DNA of 64,000 nt from Bog-950 sp046329515 (GTDB lineage Bacteria; Bacteroidota; Bacteroidia; Chitinophagales; LD1). How positions within the stretch are numbered: position 1 is the stretch's first letter; the number at the start of each line of letters is the position of its first letter. The notes below the pieces were generated by a model that worked only from the letters and a program-made list of their open reading frames with translations, searched no databases and was not told the DNA's origin. The translations under genes and the position numbers were made by a program. The stretch is from positions 806,001-870,000 of the forward strand of contig JAXLUM010000002.1 in NCBI GenBank assembly GCA_046329515.1. Reading direction: 5' to 3'. Of the stretch, positions 60,938 through 64,000 are shown piece after piece.

Positions 60938-62149
60938 TTAGTTGTTTTCCCCTTGTTCGTTATAGGTGTTATAATCGTGCCAGTAGCCTGCTTTGTATGG
61001 ATATCGCTCCAGGTAAAGGTTTTTCACTTTGCTAAAAAGCAACTCCCGTAATTCAGCCGTGTTTCTGTTCTGCAGGGCAGAAATAAAAATGCAGTTATCG
61101 TGGGTGCGGGCTATCCAGCTTTCACGTAGCTCTTTCAGCAGGCTTTGTTTTACTTCTTGTGGCAGGTATTCATCAAATTGCTTTTGCTCATACAAATCCA
61201 TTTTGTTGAATACAACAATGGTTGGTTTATCAGCGCATTTAAGCTGCGCCAATATTTCGGTTACCACATTCATTTGATCTTCGAATGCCGGGTGGGATAT
61301 ATCAACCACATGTAGCAGAATATCGGCTTCTACCGCCTCATCTAATGTTGACTTAAAGCTTTCTATAAGGTGGTGCGGTAGTTTACGAATGAAGCCAACT
61401 GTATCGCTTAACAGAAAAGGAATGGCGTTGAATGTTACCTTGCGTACTGTGGTATCAAGCGTAGCGAACAACTTGTTTTCAGCAAATACATTTTCTTTAG
61501 CCAACAGGTTCATTAGTGTGCTTTTGCCCACGTTGGTATAGCCTACTAGAGCCACCTGAATCATTTCGCCGCGGTGCTTACGGCGCACTATGTTTTGCTT
61601 ATCAATCTCCTTAAGCTTTTCTTTTAGTACAGAGATTTTCTTCTCTGCCATACGGCGGTCGGTTTCTATCTCCTTCTCCCCTGCTCCACCCCTTGTTCCC
61701 GTTCCCCCACGTTGGCGTTCGAGGTGGGTCCACATACCTTTTAAGCGGGGCAGCATATATTGTAGCTGTGCCAGTTCTACCTGCGTACGCGCCTGCACTG
61801 TGCGGGCTCTTTGAGCAAAAATGTCAAGAATAAGCATGCTTCTGTCCAGCACTTTCTTCTGCAGCTCTTTTTCAATATTGCGCTGTTGCGAAGGCGAAAT
61901 TTCATCGTCTATCAAAACAAGGTCAATACCTTTTTCCTCGCAGTAGGCTTTTATTTCGTGCAGCTTGCCTTTACCAACGTATGATTTGTGGTCAGGATGC
62001 GGAAGGCGCTGCGTAAAACGCTTTAAAGTAACAATGCCTGCGGTTGTAGCCAGAAACTCCAACTCGTCAAGGTACTCATTTGTTTGCTCGTCTGTTTGTT
62101 CCTTGCCAACCACAGCAATAAGCACAGCAGTTTCCTGCTTCACATTCAT
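60938..62149 (-). CDS. hflX: GTPase HflX
   Basis: A 403-aa ribosome-associated GTPase. The N-terminal HflX domain (VGKGKLHEIKAYC, LIDDEISPSQQRN), a coiled linker with RGGTGTRGGAGE, and the G domain (GYTNVGKST near 200, DTVGFIRKLPH, FNKMD) are present. It splits stalled ribosomes. I choose ATG 62149 (MNVKQE), as a -7-like TATCTTCGC lies about 45 bp upstream and family members start here. ATG 62188 and ATG 62272 are further upstream in frame. Confidence 0.92.
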   Translation of the reverse strand: MNVKQETAVLIAVVGKEQTDEQTNEYLDELEFLATTAGIVTLKRFTQRLPHPDHKSYVGKGKLHEIKAYCEEKGIDLVLIDDEISPSQQRNIEKELQKKVLDRSMLILDIFAQRARTVQARTQVELAQLQYMLPRLKGMWTHLERQRGGTGTRGGAGEKEIETDRRMAEKKISVLKEKLKEIDKQNIVRRKHRGEMIQVALVGYTNVGKSTLMNLLAKENVFAENKLFATLDTTVRKVTFNAIPFLLSDTVGFIRKLPHHLIESFKSTLDEAVEADILLHVVDISHPAFEDQMNVVTEILAQLKCADKPTIVVFNKMDLYEQKQFDEYLPQEVKQSLLKELRESWIARTHDNCIFISALQNRNTAELRELLFSKVKNLYLERYPYKAGYWHDYNTYNEQGENN

Positions 62150-62252
62150 GTGGTCAACCTGAAATTTTATGTCTTTGTGTAAACCCATAAGGGTTGCGAA
62201 GATAAAGCGATGGTTTGGATTTGCCTGTATTGATGCTAAATCGAAGGGAGAG

Positions 62253-63893
62253 TTACTGTAATTTAACTTCAATTTCCAGGTCCCAGCCGCCTTTAAGGGC
62301 GTAGTTATCCTTAAAGTTGATTACCCTTTCAGGCTGGCGCTTTTTGAGCAGATTACCTGTATCCCAAAGACCGTTGTGGTTAATATCTTCTACTGCACTT
62401 ATTTTATAATTACCTGATAACATTTTGGGGATATCAATACGTTTTTCTGCGCCCTCGGTAAAATAGGTGCGCACTGTTTCACCCGATGAATTAATTAAAT
62501 TGATAATGTAACTACGTTCCGGGTGCTCTGACTTAACGTTGAGGTGGATATTACCGTAGGATGCTTTCTCATTTGTTCGGAATTTCCAGGTAAGTGCTTT
62601 GTTCCACAAGCCGAATACATCTTTAAAAGTAGAGTCCGGTATTAGTACGGTGTAGTCTGTTTTCTCCGTTCGTTCAAAATTGAACTTTATGCGTTGATGG
62701 GTTTTCTCATCCAGCTCAAAATCGGCAAGTGCAACTTTTCGGGTTGAATCTGCCGTAATTTGAAGGCGTTTAGAATCATTTATTTCGAGTATTGGCCTTG
62801 TAAACGATATTTTAAGCAAGCCATAAAGCTCTTGTATATTGAAGTTTGTTTTAATACTGCTGTCTTTTTTTGCTAGAAGTGATTGATTTTCAATTATTGG
62901 TAAATATTTAGGATTGGCCGTTAGCGAATCGGTATTGATAAATTTCAATTCCATTCTCACGGTATCTTGTAAGGTGTCGTTTGCTACTAGATAAACACTA
63001 TCTTTTTTAATGTATGTATTTGAATACCAAACAATTGCAGTGTCTTTGGTATCGTAAAACCAAGCAAAATAGCCGTTTTCAAACAGTTTTGAGTCCATTT
63101 TTAAATGCTCAAAAGGCCCGGAATACGAAACCACTAATTTTCCGGCCTCCGGGTTTTTAACATTTTGAAGTTTCAACTTGCGTTTACCACCTTCATTAAA
63201 TGCGTGCAGTTCTATTTGTTTAGGAAGGGTATCTGTTAAATCTAAAATCGAATCCAAGAATCCGATGTTCTCGCCGCCCATGTCATAAAAGTAATTGAAG
63301 TTTTGATCCTTCAAGGCGTATGCATTATAGCGTGCCGCCTTAATATTTTTGATTTCGAATGAACCGTCCTTTTGTGTTTTTGCAAAATAGGCCGGTCGGC
63401 TTCTTAGAAATGCAGATGTAGAATCTTGCGGATACAGTAACACTAAATAATCTTCGGCCGGCGCATCGTCTTTTGCAATTAATACCCTTCCGCTAACGCG
63501 TTGCGAGTCGATGTAATCGCCGGTAGAGAATACATAACTGAAGTTAGAAAGAATGTTGCTTTGGTTTACATCCTTTATGTCGTCGCCGAAGTTGATGGTG
63601 TATGTGGTGTTAGGCTGCAGCTCCGATTTAAACTTGATGATTAGCTTCTTTCCGTGCACCTGGTATACAGGTTTAGGGTTTAAATCGGGCGATATAAGCA
63701 CATGCGGAAAGCCTGAATTTTGAATAAACTCATCGAACTTTATCTCCACCTGCTTATCTTTAAAGTGTATGCTTTGGTCGGGCGGAGAAATGCTCTTTAC
63801 TTTCGGTGGGTCCTTATCTTCTTTACCACCTGTGGGCGCACTTTCAGTAGCGCATCTATACTGCAGCAAGGCTGCAATAACAATAAGCGCCAT
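62253..63893 (-). CDS. Ig-like-domain lipoprotein of Bacteroidota type
   Basis: A protein of at least 546 aa. It has a hydrophobic N-terminus ending in LLQYRC, followed by ATESAPTGGKEDKDPP, which is the usual start of this Bacteroidota family. An N-terminal SbsA-like Ig domain (KVKSISPPDQSIHFKDKQVEIKFDEFI) and several further beta domains follow, ending in a SYIINLINSSGETVRTY-type stretch. Probably an outer-membrane lipoprotein. I use ATG 63893. A TTG at 63938 would add a positively charged n-region and may be the true start, and the frame stays open towards the window edge. Role unknown. Confidence 0.8.
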   Translation of the reverse strand: MALIVIAALLQYRCATESAPTGGKEDKDPPKVKSISPPDQSIHFKDKQVEIKFDEFIQNSGFPHVLISPDLNPKPVYQVHGKKLIIKFKSELQPNTTYTINFGDDIKDVNQSNILSNFSYVFSTGDYIDSQRVSGRVLIAKDDAPAEDYLVLLYPQDSTSAFLRSRPAYFAKTQKDGSFEIKNIKAARYNAYALKDQNFNYFYDMGGENIGFLDSILDLTDTLPKQIELHAFNEGGKRKLKLQNVKNPEAGKLVVSYSGPFEHLKMDSKLFENGYFAWFYDTKDTAIVWYSNTYIKKDSVYLVANDTLQDTVRMELKFINTDSLTANPKYLPIIENQSLLAKKDSSIKTNFNIQELYGLLKISFTRPILEINDSKRLQITADSTRKVALADFELDEKTHQRIKFNFERTEKTDYTVLIPDSTFKDVFGLWNKALTWKFRTNEKASYGNIHLNVKSEHPERSYIINLINSSGETVRTYFTEGAEKRIDIPKMLSGNYKISAVEDINHNGLWDTGNLLKKRQPERVINFKDNYALKGGWDLEIEVKLQ

Positions 63894-64000
63894 CCTGAAT
63901 GATGGAGAGAAAAACTTTGTAATGAAATTAATCCTCAAGGGCAGGTTTTTATCTTCCCATATGCACCAGTAATACCGAAATATCAGCGGGTGAAACACCA

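Noticed and set aside
1..64000. Insertion sequences, prophage genes or other mobile elements
   Set aside because: No transposase, integrase or phage protein, and no terminal inverted repeats with target duplications were seen. Base composition looks even.

Overview
The window is a gene-dense stretch of chromosome from a member of the Bacteroidota. The evidence is direct: proteins with type IX secretion (T9SS) type A and type B C-terminal sorting domains, SprB-type repeats, a PorP/SprF-like outer-membrane protein, a TonB-dependent receptor/DUF4249 lipoprotein pair, and promoter -7 elements of the TAnnTTTG type instead of E. coli-like -10 boxes. Gene content looks like Chitinophagales or Sphingobacteriia, but I cannot place it more finely from the sequence. 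I see no insertion sequences, prophage, CRISPR array, rRNA or tRNA genes.

Layout. 1-7 kb (minus): a GT39-like membrane glycosyltransferase, DUF4249 lipoprotein, TonB-dependent receptor, EnvC-like degenerate M23 protein and DUF4292 protein. 7-13 kb (plus): an EEP-family hydrolase, cysS, a lipoprotein that closely resembles bacterial type II glutaminyl cyclase, and a lipoprotein/cytochrome c gene split by a one-base frameshift. 13-20 kb: GH3 glycosidase, trhO, kbl, a T9SS cargo protein, a tiny membrane protein and a DUF456 protein. 20-27 kb (minus): a 984-aa SprB-repeat T9SS protein, a ClpP paralogue, a membrane protein with CxxC pairs, a ceramidase-like protein and xth. 27.1-27.75 kb: a gene-free 629-bp gap with a DnaA-box cluster beside an AT-rich stretch, a candidate replication origin. 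27.7-34.8 kb: nadD-corA, a SpoU methyltransferase-MFS pair, a membrane glycosyltransferase-like protein, two small unknown proteins and a BASS transporter. 34.8-39.6 kb (minus): a GbsR/MarR regulator with a putative lipid- or cofactor-modifying operon (DCC protein, TIGR01777-SRPBCC fusion, methyltransferase, DUF1295). 39.7-48.3 kb: PPK2, a 1510-aa type B T9SS adhesin-like protein, its likely SprF-like partner, a polysaccharide deacetylase and a 3HCDH-domain protein. 48.4-55.1 kb: ridA, mnmH, meaB, a three-gene surface polysaccharide operon and a sterol-desaturase-family protein. 55.2-64 kb: the rimP-nusA-infB operon, a bestrophin, hflX and an Ig-like lipoprotein.

How the parts fit. Much of the window concerns the cell surface and export: T9SS cargo, a SprF-like factor, TonB uptake, polysaccharide polymerisation and remodelling of murein or glycans. 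All eight proteins with a clear signal peptidase I-type signal peptide have Gln at the predicted +1 position, and the glutaminyl cyclase-like gene that would turn that Gln into pyroglutamate lies among them. The other genes are information-processing housekeeping (tRNA charging and modification, translation initiation, transcription elongation, DNA repair).

The most interesting observations are the candidate oriC, a duplicated TTTCA-N8-TGAAA operator upstream of the GbsR gene and of its neighbouring operon, a terminator-like hairpin in the rimP-nusA-infB leader, the Gln+1/glutaminyl cyclase coherence, the SprF-like/type B adhesin pair with a 152-residue super-repeat, and the frameshifted cytochrome lipoprotein.
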